Below the pieces are notes generated by a model. It was not told the DNA's origin and searched no databases. It saw only the letters and a list, made by a program, of their open reading frames with translations. Below are positions 62,190 to 64,000 of a stretch of 64,000 nucleotides of DNA, in pieces. Each line of letters opens with the position of its first letter. Within the stretch, counting starts at the first letter, position 1. A program made the position numbers and the translations under genes. This DNA is from Pampus argenteus (Eukaryota; Chordata; Actinopteri; Scombriformes; Stromateidae). The stretch is taken from assembly GCA_036937835.1 (NCBI GenBank), contig CM072861.1:25512001-25576000 (forward strand), written 5' to 3'.

Positions 62190-64000
62190 GTCAAGTCAAG
62201 TCAATTACTTTATTTATCCCACAACGGGGAAATTCACTTATTACAAGCAGTGAAAAGAAAAAATAGAAAACAAGGAAGGAGTGTTTTTTTTTTTACACAT
62301 TTACAAAAGTACTACATTAAAAATGTGCAGATATAAGAAGCACAAAATGTGCAGATATAAAAAGAAAAAACAAGACAAACAAGAACAAAAAAGAACAAAA
62401 AACAGCAATGGGACATTGCTATTTATTTGACAGGAGACTACAACATTCAGGTGCAGGTGTTGTAAAGGCTCACAGCAGCAGGGATGAAGGACCTGCAGAA
62501 CCTCTCACCGTCTGCTGCTGAAGGAGCTGCTCAGAGAGCCCACAGTGTCGTGTAGGTGGTGAGAGGAGTTGTCCATGATGGATGTCATCTTAGCTAACAT
62601 CCTCCTCTCACCCACTTCCTCTATGTAGTCCAGAGGACAGTTCAGGACAGAGCTCGCTCTTCTAATAAGTCTATTCAGTCTGCTTCTGTCCCTGTCCGTG
62701 CTGCCCCCTCTCCAGCAGACCACAGCATAAAGGATGGCTGAGGCCACCACAGAGTCATAAAAAGTCCTGAGGAGAGCCCTGCATGCTCCGAAGGACCTCA
62801 GCCTCCTCAGCAGGTGGAGACGACTCTGGCCCTTCTTGTACAGAGCATGGGTGTTATCAGTCCAGTCCAGTTTATTGTTGAGGTGGACACCCAGGAATTT
62901 GTAGCTCTGCACCACCTCTATGTCTGATCCCTGGATGTTCACCAGTGTGACTTGGGATGCCTTCCTCTGGAAGTTTACTATCATCTCCTTTGTCTTGATG
63001 GTGTTGAGCTGAAAGCCGGTTTAGTTCACACCAGCTGACAAAGTCCCTGATGAGCATCCTGTATTCCCGATCGTCCTCCTCTGAAACACATCCAACGACG
63101 GAGAACTTCTGGATGTGGCAGTGGGCCGTGTTGTAGGTGAAGTCTGAGGTGTAGAGGGTGAAGAGAAAGGGGGAGAGCACCTTACCCTTAGGGGCACCTG
63201 TGCTACAGAGCACCAAGTCAGACACACAGTGCTGGAGCTCTCCAGATGTCCCTGGCGTTGTTCTGATCCATCTGCTTCTCCAGTTTCCTCCTGTAGCTGT
63301 CCTTCCCCTTCCTGATCCTCAGCCGGAGTAACCTCTGGACTCTACGCAGCTCTTCTTTGTCCCCCGATCTGAAGACCCTCCTCTTCTCGTTCAGCAGGGC
63401 CTTAATCTCGGAGGTCACCCAGGGTTTGTTGTTGGGAAAACACCGTACCAACTTGGAGGGCACAGTGTTCTCCACACAGAAGTTAATATAGTCCGTGATG
63501 CAGTCGGTCATGCTGTTGATGTAATTGTCGTGGGGGCTGCAGAGTGCTTCCCAGTCTGTTGTCTCGAAGCAGTCTCTGAGCCTGGCAGTGGTCTCCTCAG
63601 ACCACTGCTTCACACACCTCTTCACAGGTCGTTGTTTATTCACCACAGGGGTGTAGTCTGTGACGAGGTGAACAAGGTTGTGATCAGAGCAGCCCAGCGG
63701 GGGGAAGGGGGGGATGAGGTGTATGCATCCTTGATGTTTCATACAGTAAGTCCAACGTTTTATTATTTCTGGTGTGGCAGTTCACGTACTGGGTGAAGGT
63801 GGGGATAGCCGAGGACAGAGAGGCATGATTGAAGTCCCCGGAGATGAGCAGGAGAGATTGGGGGTGCTGGTTTAGGAGCCGCGAGACAACAGTGTGGATC
63901 TGGTCTGTAGCTGCCGCAGCGACCGTCGAGGGGGGGATGTACACAGTCACGGCAATGACCTGTGAAAACTCCCTCAGGAGGAAGTATGGCCGCATACTGA
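62190..64000 (-). mobile_element. LINE at the window edge, copy B
   Basis: Counterpart of 20,958-21,905 with less deletion. RT C-terminal part at 62,505-62,984, RT motif region at 62,872-63,225 in another frame, EN-RT linker at 63,218-63,742, endonuclease at 63,684-63,995. It runs off the window. A deletion joins QNNARDIW to the RT region near 63,240. Confidence 0.88.
62505..63995 (-). pseudogene. LINE ORF2 fragments, copy B
   Basis: Endonuclease piece: QVIAVTVYIPPSTVAAAATD, LLISGDFNHASLSSAIPTFT. Linker: LVRCFPNNKPWVTSEIKALL. RT: STGAPKGKVLSPFLFTLYTS (a glutamine of the PQG motif changed to lysine). The expected DD box region is shortened (QKFSVVGCVSEEDD), so the catalytic pair is lost. C-term: YKFLGVHLNNKLDWTDNTHA. 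Confidence 0.85.

Larger units (their letters stand above)
29581..64000. repeat. Segmental tandem duplication, copy B
   Basis: It has the same order of elements as 1-21,905 but is enlarged by a gypsy-like insertion, a longer LINE and about 11 kb of stacked insertions in the copia element. It reaches the window edge inside the second LINE, which corresponds to 20,958-21,905 in copy A; the copy-B equivalent of the nfkb1-like region would lie beyond the window. Confidence 0.95.

Overview
The window is teleost fish genomic DNA (probably a percomorph, inferred). The evidence is multi-exon genes with GT-AG introns, NLR immune genes of the fish-expanded FISNA-NACHT-LRR-B30.2 type, an nfkb1-like locus, and dense fish-type retroelements: several LINE groups, Penelope, copia, gypsy and a 5S-rRNA-derived SINE. 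There are no operons, ribosome binding sites or bacterial features.

Layout. The window is built on a large direct tandem duplication. Positions 1 to about 21,905 (copy A) match about 29,581 to the window end (copy B), interrupted by copy-specific insertions and deletions. Each copy holds, in order: a short non-coding segment with a polyadenylation signal; an old minus-strand LINE; an NLR gene on the minus strand (A: 14,885 to 7,322; B: 43,742 to 37,705); a minus-strand Penelope-like element; a LINE fragment; a GGTCCA hexamer minisatellite; about 650 bp of non-coding sequence; a decayed copia element; and a second minus-strand LINE. Between the copies, at 23,809-28,108 on the plus strand, lies a broken nfkb1-like gene. 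It keeps the end of the Rel homology region, the glycine-rich region, the death domain and the C-terminus. The N-terminal Rel exons and all ankyrin exons are missing.

Because both copies can be compared, many insertions can be ordered in time by their empty sites. Only in A: a plus-strand LINE (2,885-6,179), a solo LTR in an LRR intron, and a 5S-derived SINE with an 11-bp target duplication. Only in B: a gypsy-like element with a nested solo LTR (32,960-35,838), and about 11 kb of stacked insertions in the copia element: a minus-strand LINE carrying a gypsy element and two solo LTRs, plus a plus-strand LINE.

Working genes. Only the two NLR genes look intact. Each encodes FISNA, NACHT (Walker A and B present), LRR exons of exactly 174 bp, and a B30.2 domain joined by a 47-bp linker exon; all splice phases I checked agree. 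Family knowledge suggests cytosolic innate immune regulators or sensors. The first coding exons were not found. Introns of the two copies are nearly identical, while the B30.2 exon and the end of the NACHT exon differ clearly, and copy B has lost one LRR exon. That contrast and the truncated nfkb1 locus inside an NLR array are the most interesting points here. I found no convincing wholly new system.
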